DNA of 64,000 nucleotides, taken from Paroedura picta (Eukaryota > Chordata > Lepidosauria > Squamata > Gekkonidae). This document shows, in pieces, positions 11,245 to 20,522 of the stretch. Where the stretch lies: positions 1,451,501-1,515,500 of the forward strand of contig NC_135371.1 of the NCBI RefSeq assembly GCF_049243985.1. The letters are read 5' to 3'. Position 1 is the first letter of the stretch; each line of letters starts with the position of its first letter. Position numbers and translations under genes: made by a program. The notes beneath the pieces are model-generated. The model worked only from the letters and a program-made list of their open reading frames with translations. It was not told the DNA's origin and searched no databases.

Positions 11245-11334
11245 CAGGGGTAGTCAAACTGCAGCCCTCCAGATGTCCATGGACTACAATTCCCATGAGC
11301 CCCTGCAAGCATTCGATGGGAATGTTTCCCCCTC
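11245..11334. mobile_element. Truncated palindromic hAT-type MITE
   Basis: Starts CAGGGGTAGTCAAACTGC like the complete copies but loses most of its right half after the central GC-rich loop. No right terminal repeat is present. Confidence 0.7.
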
Positions 11335-11397
11335 TCTTGGTCCCTGCTGCTTGAATATTTCGGGTTTCACATGAGTCAGCCTTGGCTGCCACTGTTT

Positions 11398-11560
11398 GGT
11401 TTATTTAATTTGTATACTGCCGCTCTCCAACGGTCTTGAAGTGGTTCACAGCAATAATAAAATAAAATACAATATACAATAAAATACCATAACCCCCCTA
11501 AAAACCCCCATACATTACAATTAATCTGACGGGGCTTAAATTCTTGTAAAGAGTTCTACC
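11398..11560 (-). repeat. LINE-type 3' tail, reversed
   Basis: Reads TTTATTTAATTTGTATACTGCCGCTCTCC ... on the plus strand, the reverse of the GGCGGTATAAATAAATAAA type tails common in the window. Confidence 0.45.
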
Positions 11561-11697
11561 CCCACCCCACCCCGTCCAGCCCATGGGCCAAGCTCTGGAT
11601 GGGAAGAGCAAAGCTGAGATTGTGCGGCTCAGCTGGGTCAGGCTGACCTGATTTTCAGGTTGGGTTCCCCCCCCTCCCCACCACTTTTTGTTGTTTC

Positions 11698-12223
11698 CCT
11701 ATTTCACATTGATGCGGTTACAGCCAAGTATGGAATTGTTGATGGACAATAAATAAATCTTCCACTGCAACTGCAAGTTTCCCCGCACTTGGAGCATCAA
11801 TACCTCCCCTACGTGGACACTCTGATGGGAATTGAGGGTAAAGCACACTTCACAAGGTAAGCATTCACGTGGTTTCTCCCAGATGAATTTGTTGATGGAT
11901 AATAAACCAAGTGTGTATTCTGAGCAAAGTTCTTGCATTTATATTGCTTACTGTGTGGATTCTGAACAAACGTTTTTCCATATCCCAAACATTTAAATGG
12001 TTTCTCCACAGGGTGTCTGTGTTGATAAGTAGCAGTTATAAGTCTACACAGAATTTTTTCAGCATTCCAGGCATTTGTCTTCTCCATGTAGACTCTTTAA
12101 TGGCATGTAAGTTCTTCCTTCCAAGTAATGCTCCTTCCACACTCCAAGCATTTATATAAGTCCACTCTTATGTGATTGAAGGACACTAAGGTCTCCCTTT
12201 GAAGGAAAGCTCTTTTCAAATTC
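11698..12223 (-). pseudogene. Degenerate zinc-finger tail downstream of unit B
   Basis: Finger-like remnants ([27 protein letters not shown]) continue for about 500 bp in changing frames. They are no longer coding and mark an older, longer array. Confidence 0.7.
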
Positions 12224-13590
12224 CTACCATTTATATGGTTTCTCTCTTGTGTGGATTCGTCGATGAGCAATAAGCATGTCACTCCGAGCAAAGCACTTCC
12301 CACACTCCAAGCATTTATATGGTTTCTCTCCTGTATGTATATGCCAATGGGCAGTAAGACGGGCACTCCGAACAAAGCTCCTTCCACACTCCAAGCATTT
12401 ATAAAGTTTCTCCCCAGTGTGGATTTGTCGATGAGCACTAAAGTTGTCACTCCGAGCAAAACTCTTTCCACAGTCTGAGCATTTATATGGTTTCTCGCCT
12501 GAGTGAATTCGGCGATGGGCAATAAGGTTGTCACTTCGACAAAAGTTCTTTCCACACTCAAAGCACTGATATGGTTTCTCCCCTGTGTGGATCTGCTGGT
12601 GACCAATAAGAGTCCGCTTCCAAGCAAAACCCTTTCCGCACTCAAAGCATTCATATGGTTTCTCGCCTGTGTGGATTCGTTGATGGGCAGCAAGGTGTGA
12701 ACTCTGAGCAAAGCTCTTTCCACAATCTGAACATAAATATGGTTTTTCCCCAGTGTGGATAAGTTGATGAATAGAAAGGTCTTTACTCTGAGGAAAACGC
12801 TTTCCACATTCTAAGCATTTATATGGTTTCTCCCCTGTGTGGGTTCGTTGATGAGCAGTAAGTTTATCACTCCGAACAAAAGTCTTTCCACATTCTAAAC
12901 ATTTATATGGTTTTTCCCATGTGTGGATTTGTTGATGAGTAGTAAGTGTGTCACTCCGAGCAAAGCTCTTTCCACACTCCAGACATTTATATGGTTTCTC
13001 CCCGGTGTGAGTTCGTTGGTGGGCAGTCACGTGGGTGCTCCGAACAAAGCTCATTCCACACTCCAGGCATTTAAAAGGTTTCTCACCTGTGTGGATTCGT
13101 TCGTGGGCAGTAAGGGCTCCCTTAGAAGCAAAGCTCTTTGCGCATGCCGAGCATCTATATGGTTTCTTCCCTGTGTGGATTTGCAGGTGGGCGGTAAGGT
13201 TGTCACTCCGAGCGAAGTTCTTCCCACACTCCAAGCACTCATAGGGTTTCTCCCCTGTGTGGATACGTCGATGGGCAGTAAGGTTATCACTCCGACGAAA
13301 ACTCTTCCCACAGTCCAAGCACTTATATGGTTTCTCTCCAGTATGAATACGTCGATGGGCACTAAAATTGCCACCCCGAGCGAAGCTCTTTCCGCAGTCC
13401 AAGCATCTGTATGGTTTCTCCCCTGTGTGGATTCCCCTGTGTGCATCAAATACTTGGGATTCAGCACCCTGAGAGGAAATAAATTCATTTCCCATCTTCC
13501 ATTCTGTTTCAGTGTTCCTTCCCAGCTGTTTTTCCTGCAGGAGGAACTGCTGTAGTTCTCCCTCGGATGTACTCTGGGGACCATCAACCT
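12224..13590 (-). CDS. Unit B exon 5: 14-finger C2H2 array
   Basis: The exon follows TTTAATTGCAG and begins [12 protein letters not shown]. It carries 14 C2H2 fingers with TGEKPY linkers; finger 4 has CSACAKSF. Many fingers carry ARSDNL- or VRSDKL-type tips. It ends at TAG (12224-12226). Confidence 0.9.
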
Positions 13591-16500
13591 CTGCAATTAA
13601 AGGGATGACTGTCAGGGAAAGAAGTACCCTAAGCGCTCTCAATAACAACAGGACAGAAATTACTGAAAAAGGAGACGAATACTATCACATTAATCAGCTT
13701 CTGATCTTTCCCTGGAGTGTAGTTCTATCTGTATTGGATTATTGTCTTATTGCACTTTATTGTATTTTACTTGTTGTAAACTGCCACGAGCTGGCTGGCC
13801 CAAGAGCAGTGGTCAACAAATTAAATAAATAATAAATCAATAAATACTAATAAGCATTTACATATTAATCCAGCCTATATGAACTCCCACCCCTCTTGCT
13901 GCCAAAAAGAAGGAATGGGATTTTTTAAAACTCCTGAAACACATACGCCCCAGGAGAGCAGGGTGCTACTGCTTGCATCCAGAAGGATCTAGGGACCTGA
14001 TGCGAAGAAGAAGAAGAAGGGAACTTCAGTATAGGGAAGGGAAGCCTGGGTAGCCCAGGCCAGTCTGATCCCGTCAGATCTCAGAAACTAGGTAGGGTCG
14101 GCCCTGGGTAGACCTCGGGCGGACGGGCGAACTCCAAGGGTGTGAGGCAGAGACAGGCAATGGCAAAACACTTCCAGTCCCCTCCTGCCTGGCTTCCAGA
14201 CACAGTTGGGCTCTCCTGGCTGCCAGGTGGGAAATATATATATAAGTAAATAAAAGGCTAAACCCAGACGGAGCCTCCAGACCCAGCCTCCCCGCTGGAC
14301 ACCGCCTAAGGTGTCGTCAGTAGTTCCAGAGGCCCCGGAAGACAGAGCTGTTTCGACAGGCCTACAGCTGAGGCCAGGAAACCAGGACCGAGGAAGCGAG
14401 GGTCTCCCTGCCCGAGAAGCCCCACCCACAAAATATCAAAACTGCCCAATTGAAATTAACCCCCCTAAGGCTTTTGGAAGTGGTTTATAATAACATATTC
14501 CAAATTAAGTTTATACAGCAATTGATTTTTGTAAATTAAATTATTTTTGTATTTTCTGTTGTTACCCACCCTAAAGAAAGGTGGGCTACAAAAATAAAAG
14601 TATAACTGCTATTACTGTTATTATTGGTTGCCACTTGCAGCCCAGATCAATTTCAAGGTTTTGATGTTAACCTTCAAGGCCATCTGCAGCCTGGGTCTGA
14701 ATTTGTTGGAAGCCCCTGGCCCAAGGGAGGTTTTGCCCGGCTTTGACCGGGGCCAGGGCCTTTCTGGTCCTGGCCCCAACCTGATCGAATAAGCTCCCAG
14801 GCGAGCCGTGGGCCCTGTCAGAGTTTTCATTTCCGCAGGGCCTGCAAAATGGAGCTCTTTTCAGTTGAGGCAAGGAAGATCAGGGCCCCTCACGTAGATC
14901 ATCAGCTCCTCCTATGAAGATTTCCCTGAGGCTTCCAGCTGATCTGTGAGCCGGTAATGGGGAGGGAGTTTCACCATCGAGGGGGTTAACTGGGAATTTT
15001 AATATTTTTATGGGGTTTTATATCTGTGTTGCAAAGTGCCATGAGCCTCTTCGGGAGTGGCAGCATAGAAGCTGAACTATTGAATGATTGAATGAATGAA
15101 TTAATGCAGATATACTAAGGGCTCCTCTCCCTTTAAAAGGATGCTACAATCCTACCTGGACAAGATAGGCCCACAAAAAGCTGAATGCTTACTAACAATC
15201 CCTATTTTTTTAAGTTAACTTTTCAGTAGAATTCCATTGTCTATATAGGTTTTCAAAATCTGTCTATGTGGATTAATGTGGAGAGCCAGTTTGGCGTAGG
15301 GGTTAGGAGTGCGGACTTCTAATCTGGCATGCCAGGTTCGATTCTGCGCTCCCCCACATGCAACCAGCTGGGTGACCTTGGGCTCGCCACGGCACTGATA
15401 AAACTGTTTTGACCGGGCAGTGATATCAGGGCTCTCTCAGCCTCCCCTCCCTCACAGGGTGTCTGTTGTGGGGAGAGGAAAGGGAAGGCGACTGTAAGCC
15501 GCTTTGAGCCTCCTTCGGGTAGAGAAAAGCAGCATGTAAGAACCAACTCTTCTTCTTCTTCTTCTAAAGTGGGTAGTCATGTTGGCCTGAAGTAGCACAA
15601 CAAAATTTCATTTCAATAGCACCTTTAAGACCAGCAAAGATTTAATCAAAGGGTGTGTGCACTCTTCCTCAGACAAGGATCATAAGAGTACAGATATAAA
15701 GAAAAGGTAAATTAGTGTCAAATTAGTAAACTGTGTCATAATACCTTTCTTTGAAGGAGCTCAGAAGACCCCATCAGGTGGCCCAACTGAAAACCCTCCC
15801 TTTTGGCTCTCTGCCTTTATCTTTCCATGGCTATTCATGGCCCTTAGGATTGTTTTTAGTTTACAAATTGTCCTGTTATCTTACAATGCCTGCAGACGTC
15901 TCTCTTGTCTGCATGTGAACCTGATCCACTCCACTCCCCTACAATGTCCTTCTTGGAAGGAGCCATTTCTCCCTTCAGCACCTGCGAGTCACAGGACAGG
16001 GGACTGGCGGCCTTACCCAGAAAGGCCACGTTCTGACGATTGTCCTCCATGACTTCCTGGTAAAGCATTCTTTGGTCTGGATTCAGCAGAGCCCACTCCT
16101 CCTCTGTGAAATGGACAGACACCTCCTCCAAAGTCACCCGGCCCTGAAAAGAGGGAAAATGAAAGGTCCCTCTCCTCAAGCTAAGGTAGCAATTTAGTTA
16201 GATGCTCTAACGAAATTGCATTCAAAATTTTACGGGGTAACTTCACTTTCTGAGCAGGACAGCACTGAAAGGAAAGAGCAGTGATAGGCCGAGGGAGATG
16301 TCGGGGGAAACACCCAGGGGTGTAATCTGCAGTTCTACGCTTACCTGCTCCGGCTTCACGGTAGCTGCTTTGTCACAAAAAGATGGCGAAGAAAACATCA
16401 CCAGTTTCATGGCACCATCTGTGAAGGATCAAGAGGTACTTGGAAGACGTTTTGTCTTTTCCATGTCTGTTTCTGGACCACTGGGGGTGACGTGTCCGCT

Positions 16501-17931
16501 GCATATTGACCCACGGGCATAACGAAAGATGCTGGCTTAGACACAGGATTCCTTGTACTGACAAGAAATCTTTTCCATTGAGAAGCTGGAGTGGAGCATG
16601 TTTCCTAAACAGCATGTGGGGGGGGGGCAGAAGAGCAGACTACCTGCCATCAAGGAGGACACCCCCTGGGAAACACACCCCTTTTGACCTCACCTGGAAA
16701 GGTTGCTCCAGCGTAATGCTCCCGCGTGATCTCCTCCTGCACCTGAAACAGAAGAGGAACCCCAGAAAGAAGAGAATGATGAGACAAGGAACAGGAGACA
16801 GGCTGGGGAAAGAATTTCAAAAAAGTTGGGGTACATTGTATCATATTATATCTACTGTGTCTTGCATTATACCTATTGCATATTATAGTATATCTATATC
16901 CTTATCCATGGTTCCTCTATATATTTGTGAAACAGCCTGGGCGGTGGAACATGTCCAGCTGTCCAAGTTGGAATAGGGCCAATCAGGGTGCAGCCAGCAA
17001 CACTGGCTGCACCCTGATTGGTCCTGCTCCTAGCGGAGCGGATTAAATAATCGGTTAAGGGCTGCGAGGGTGGGCCCTGCCCGTGATGAGGAAGGGTGCC
17101 CATAGGCCCCTTCCTCCGGACTGACATTCAGAGGGCCGAATTGGGCCCTCCGAGTGTCAGTCCGCCGGCAAGGGACCAATCTAAATGTCTAAATTGGGGT
17201 ACATAAGAAAATAAGGCAAGCCCTGTTGGGCCCGGCCAATGTCCCATCCAGTCCAACACTCTGTGCCACGTGACGGCCAATCACTCTTTGTAGTCTGCCA
17301 TTCCTGGGAAACTCAGGGTAGAAGACAACGCGGTTTACAAACATGGTTTAATAGAATAGTAACAACAGCATAAAAATCAACAAACTTTGTCAATCTCAGT
17401 AGCCGCCGACTCACTGGAACTGCAGGGGGGGGTGTCACGTTTTCTGGACCTGCTAGATTTGTTCACCTCCACAAAGACACCTGAGGCTTTGGCGGGACAA
17501 GGTGTGTGTTCTGTATGTTGAGGGTCTCTCCCTGACCACCTCTCCTGTGCCCCCCTCACCTGCCGCTCGTGGTCCTCCTGCGGCTGGGCCTGGCTGAGGA
17601 GGAAGCCTTCGGCCAGGGCCACCGCCTGGGCGCTGCTCTCCGGCCCGCATCCTCTCACCCAGCCCTGCATCTCCCGGGGCAGGAGGGCCAGGAACTGCTC
17701 CAGGGTCACCCGGTCCAGCATCTGCCTCTTGGTGCTCCTCTCCGGCTCCAGCCAGCGGCTGCAGAGTCCGTGGAGCCGGCTGCAAACCTCCCGGGGCCCA
17801 GCAGCCTCCTGGTAGCGGAACGGCCGGCGCCGCCTGTCTGCAGGTGGGGGGCCCCCGTCGTCTCCCGGCCTCTCCCGCCCTGTGCTCCCGGCCTGGTTGG
17901 CATGAGGGCCCCTCCCGGCTTCTCCGCTCAT
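12224..17931 (-). CDS. Unit B: SCAN-KRAB-C2H2 zinc-finger protein, five exons
   Basis: Predicted nuclear DNA-binding protein of about 662 residues with SCAN, KRAB A-box and 14 C2H2 fingers. Minus-strand exons are 17931-17560, 16742-16694 (49 bp), 16418-16345 (74 bp), 16143-16017 (127 bp KRAB) and 13590-12224. All have GT/AG sites, and the sum (1,989 bp) is a multiple of three with open frame throughout. The start ATG at 17931 ([13 protein letters not shown]) is the first in-frame ATG. Upstream in the same frame the leader runs through the CTCTGC-CATG-GCAGAG motif without an ATG in frame. The small exons read [16 protein letters not shown] and [13 protein letters not shown].... The array ends at a TAG inside the linker after finger 14. 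The unit is paralogous to A and divergent from C. Confidence 0.85.
13690..13860 (+). repeat. LINE-type 3' tail
   Basis: Contains TTGTAAACTGCCACGAGC and ends in AATTAAATAAATAATAAATCAATAAATA. It lies in unit B intron 4. Confidence 0.45.
14047..14200 (+). mobile_element. 5S rRNA-derived SINE fragment
   Basis: Contains CCAGGCCAGTCTGATCCCGT, CAGATCTCAGAAACTAGGTA and GGGTCGGCCCTGGGTAG, clearly derived from the 5S rRNA internal control region, followed by GAGGCAGAGACAGGCAATGG. This is the head typical of squamate 5S-SINEs. Confidence 0.7.
14620..15112 (+). mobile_element. L2-like LINE 3' region
   Basis: The translation at about 14640-14710 gives [18 protein letters not shown], the post-RT motif of L2-like elements. 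The 3' end is GTGCCATGAGCCTCTTCGG ... TAGAAGCTGAA with an ATTGAATGAATGAATTAATG tail. Confidence 0.65.
15283..15565 (+). mobile_element. tRNA-derived SINE with (TTC)n tail, full length
   Basis: The tRNA-like head GAGCCAGTTTGGCGTAGGGG with box B GGTTCGATTC is followed by a body ending GTAAGCCGCTTTGAGCCTCC and a TCTTCTTCTTCTTCTTCT tail. It serves as the reference copy for other fragments in the window. Confidence 0.75.
16017..16143 (-). CDS. Unit B exon 4: KRAB A-box
   Basis: A 127-bp exon encoding [20 protein letters not shown] followed by [22 protein letters not shown]. It retains a Tyr (MLYQEV) where the other units have His, closer to the usual KRAB LYRDVM. Confidence 0.9.
16910..17200. repeat. 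Region with two strong inverted repeats, MITE-like
   Basis: A perfect 18-bp inverted repeat (16979-16996 and 17004-17021, 7-bp loop) and an imperfect ~20-bp one (17118-17137 and 17143-17163) lie 100 bp apart in unit B intron 1. No coding capacity. Confidence 0.6.
17205..17320 (+). repeat. CR1-like fragment
   Basis: Contains AGCCCTGTTGGGCCCGGCCA and GTCCCATCCAGTCCAACACT, as in reptile CR1-type repeats. Confidence 0.45.
17560..17931 (-). CDS. Unit B exon 1: SCAN domain
   Basis: Encodes 124 residues ending DHERQ before GTGAGG. The N-terminal spacer is shorter and more Arg/Pro-rich than in A. SCAN begins near [19 protein letters not shown] and includes [14 protein letters not shown] and [12 protein letters not shown]. 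Confidence 0.87.
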
Positions 17932-17973
17932 GCCGCAAGAGGCCCCCCTCCCCCCTCCCTCCTGCAGGGGCGG

Positions 17974-17993
17974 CTCTGCCCATGTGCAGAGGG
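17974..17993 (-). promoter_or_regulatory. CTCTGCCCATGTGCAGAG inverted repeat, unit B leader
   Basis: Lies 43 bp upstream of the chosen start codon. Same motif as in A, C and D. Confidence 0.55.
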
Positions 17994-18039
17994 CGGCGGG
18001 GCGGGGCAATAACGTCCTTGGGCGCTTTCTGGGCTTCTC

Positions 18040-18225
18040 CGCGGAGGCTCGATCGGCTCCTGCGGCCCCGCCTCCTCGCCGGGCAACCGCGCGGGTGACG
18101 TCACGGGTCCCCTTCGAGCCCGCTTTTCCGCCAATAGTCGGGAGGGGCGCGGCTGCGGCTCGTCACGTGGCCACCCTCTGGCGGCCTGTCTAGGAAGCAG
18201 GACTTCTTCCCCTTAACCCTTCGAG
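18040..18225 (-). promoter_or_regulatory. Unit B promoter module in a CpG island
   Basis: On the minus strand: GGGTTAAGGGGAAG, TGCTTCCTAGACAGG, GGCCACGTGAC (E-box 18164-18169), then a CCAAT-type box (CTATTGGCGG) and a CRE-like TGACGTCAC. CCGCCAGAGGGTGG next to the E-box also resembles a CTCF core. Confidence 0.6.
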
Positions 18226-18319
18226 GGAACTCCCCGCCAGCCTCCCTCCCCGGCCAGGACTGCGGGGCCACCGGAGGGAGCCGTGGGAAAGGACCGGGGG
18301 GGGGGGCTGCTTCCCGCAT

Positions 18320-18500
18320 TCATTGACAGTTGCCAACCTCCTGTCAGTCCCGGGAGATCTCCCGGAATTACACCTCATCTCCCAACTGCAGAGATCAGTT
18401 ATCCTGGAGAAAGAGGCTGGGGTGGAAGGCAGACTCTTTAGCATTAGGCGCCCCTGAGGTCCCTCCCAGCCCCCCCTCCCGAAAAATTCTCCTAATGCAG
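18320..18500. repeat. Lizard MITE-like repeat upstream of promoter B
   Basis: Starts near GTTGCCAACCTCC and ends near AGAGTTGGCAAGCCTC, with CGGAATTACACC and GAGATCAGTTATCCTGGAG internally. It lies at the same position relative to the promoter as the copy near A. Confidence 0.5.
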
Positions 18501-18639
18501 AGTTGGCAAGCCTCATTTCTTACTGTAAGGGCGTTGGGCAGGAAAAAAGATGGAGGAAGGCGAGCAACATTATAGGGGGGGGGAGTTTGCAGCCCCTTCC
18601 TTCTGGAGACTCTGAAATTGCTCAGCTTAGAAAAGAGAC

Positions 18640-19120
18640 AAGTATTTATTTATTTATATATTTAGATTTCTATACTGCCCATTTCTTTGCAGCTCTGGGC
18701 GGTTTACATTGAACATTATATAACTTACATGGAACGATATATAGACTGTAACATTAACAACTTTCAAATAAAGCATCAAAGATTACAAAACCACATTTAT
18801 AATATATAAATAACTATTAACAGTAACATTGGGAGGCTAAGTAGAGGGGGGAGTGACATGAGAGCAGTTTATAAAATTAGGCAAGGAGTGGAAAGAAAGT
18901 TGATAAAGAGCATTTTTCCTGCTTCTCCCAAAATATTATAATGTGAGGGCATCCAATCAAGCTGTTAGGCAGTAGGACAAAAGGAAATAGTTCTTTACCC
19001 TGGGAGAAAGGGAAGCCAACCGAAAGGCACTGTTTAAATGAATATTTTAATACCATTAGCCACCTTGAAGTTCCACAAGAAAGTATGCACATCTCCACTC
19101 TGATTTCCCAGTTTCCCTTT
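18640..19120. repeat. LINE tails in the B-C divergent intergenic region
   Basis: About 18640-18720 is a reversed L2-like tail (TATTTATATATTTAG...CTGGGCGGTTTACA). About 18868-19080 resembles CR1/L3 (GAGCATTTTTCCTGCTTCTC, CAAAATATTATAATGTGAGG). No gene seen. Confidence 0.45.
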
Positions 19121-19422
19121 TCCTTAAAAAAAAAAGGGGGGGGGTGAATCTCTTATCCTTTTCGATGTGAAGATATATCTTCATGTGCACAGTTTTTGCC
19201 CAGACTGTCTGGAAAGGAATGCAGAGGAGGGGACATTCAAGAAGCCAAGTAAGTTTGTCCTTTCCTAGCCAAGTTTATACTCATTGCTCTTTTCGACCAC
19301 CTTTTCTCCCAGGGCTCTTTGCTCCTTTCCAGTTCTTATCTCTTGAATGTGCCCACTGATAATCATGCAGAACTTCAGAAGGCAAAGGAGGGTGAGTGCA
19401 TTTCAGGAGTTGTGGCCAAAAT

Positions 19423-19439
19423 AATAATAATAATAATAA
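19423..19439. repeat. (AAT)n microsatellite
   Basis: Short run of AAT triplets in intergenic sequence upstream of unit C. Confidence 0.8.
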
Positions 19440-19558
19440 GCGAATGCAAAGAGTTACTCTGGGAGTTGCTCTGGTCACCTTACTCAGAGTTACTCTGGCT
19501 CTGGGAGGAAGGAAGAAACAGCAGGAGGAGGAGGAGGAGAGAAGGAGGGACCATAGGG

Positions 19559-19662
19559 CAGGGGGGGGTCAAACTGCGGCCCTCCAGATGTACATGGACT
19601 ACAATTCAATACCTGGAATTGCAGTCCATGGACATCTGGAGGGCCGCAGTTTGACCCCCCTG
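19559..19662. mobile_element. Palindromic hAT-type MITE (104 bp)
   Basis: Inverted repeats CAGGGGGGGGTCAAACTGCG and its complement. Perfect 8-bp duplication CCATAGGG at 19551-19558 and 19663-19670. Lies about 70 bp upstream of promoter C. Confidence 0.88.
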
Positions 19663-19730
19663 CCATAGGGCCAGTGGAGGAAGGGGGCTTCGAATATTGT
19701 CCCCCTGCGGGTGGGGTGGGGGGCCCCCCG

Positions 19731-19830
19731 GAGGGTTAAAGGGAACGAGTCCCGCTTCCTAGAAGGGCCTCCAGGGAGGAAGGCCACGTGACTGGCCATA
19801 GCCCCGCCCCACTGGAATGCCTTCCGCCGG
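19731..19830 (+). promoter_or_regulatory. Unit C promoter module
   Basis: GGGTTAAAGGGAACGAGTCC, GCTTCCTAGAAGG and GGCCACGTGAC (E-box 19785-19790), then CCCCGCCCC (Sp1-type) and the ETS-like palindrome CTTCCGCCGGAAG. Confidence 0.62.
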
Positions 19831-20017
19831 AAGGGCCCCAGGGGGGAAATTGCCAGGAGGGGAGGGAGGAAGCCGGTGCAGCATCCTCAGAGGCAAAGAA
19901 GAGAGAAGCCTTTAAATTGTATTTCCCTTGCAAGGTTTCCCTTGAGCTCTGTGGCCCCCTCCCCTCCCTCCCCCCCGAATCTCTGCTGGGTCTCTCAGGG
20001 CTCTGCCACAAACCAGC

Positions 20018-20047
20018 CCCTCTGCACATGGGCAGAGGCGCCTCTGC
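20018..20047 (+). promoter_or_regulatory. CTCTGCACATGGGCAGAG motif plus perfect 16-bp palindrome, unit C leader
   Basis: CCCTCTGCACATGGGCAGAGG is followed without a gap by the palindrome GCAGAGGCGCCTCTGC (20032-20047). An identical arrangement occurs at 29699-29727 in unit D. Confidence 0.6.
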
Positions 20048-20132
20048 AGGGCTCCCAGCCCTTGGCTCCACAGAGGGACCTGGCAGCAGAGGAAGGTGAG
20101 CCCAGGTAGGGGGACTCTTTGGGCAACAAGGG

Positions 20133-20522
20133 GTGGGAGATGAGTGGAGAGCTGCTCCCAGCACGTGCGAAAGCCAAGGGGGGGGGTGCAATGCCCGTGA
20201 AGCAAGGAGCAGAAGGGAGCTGCAGGGAGGAGACGAGGGCCCCCCTCCACACACGCCGTGCCAGAAGCTCAGCGGGTTCTGCTACCAGGAGGCCCAGGAG
20301 GTCTGCAGCCGGCTCCACCGTCTCTCCCACCAGTGGCTGGAGCCGGAGAGGCGCAGCAAGCGGGAGATGCTGGACCGGGTGATCCTGGAGCAGTTCCTGG
20401 CCCTCCTGCCCCCGGAGATGCAGGGCTGGGTGAGAGGATGCGGGAGGGAGAGCAGCTCCCAGGCGGTGGCCCTGGCCGAAGGCTTCCTCCTCAGCCAGGT
20501 GGAGAAGAACCAGGAGCAGCAG
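20133..20522 (+). CDS. Unit C SCAN exon, start uncertain
   Basis: The frame is open from 20133 and reads [33 protein letters not shown] and [16 protein letters not shown] before GTGAGG. It lacks the GPR residues normally ahead of EVCSRL. No in-frame ATG is visible, so the 5' border is not resolved. Confidence 0.65.

Noticed and set aside
15283-15360. Possible tRNA genes at SINE heads (also 20850, 31325, 46110, 53946)
   Set aside because: Box A and B-like sequences are present but no cloverleaf with paired acceptor stem, and each is continuous with a SINE body.
18226-19730. A gene between the divergent units B and C
   Set aside because: Only LINE tails, a MITE-like repeat and short composition-driven frames were found. 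No exon with matching splice sites.
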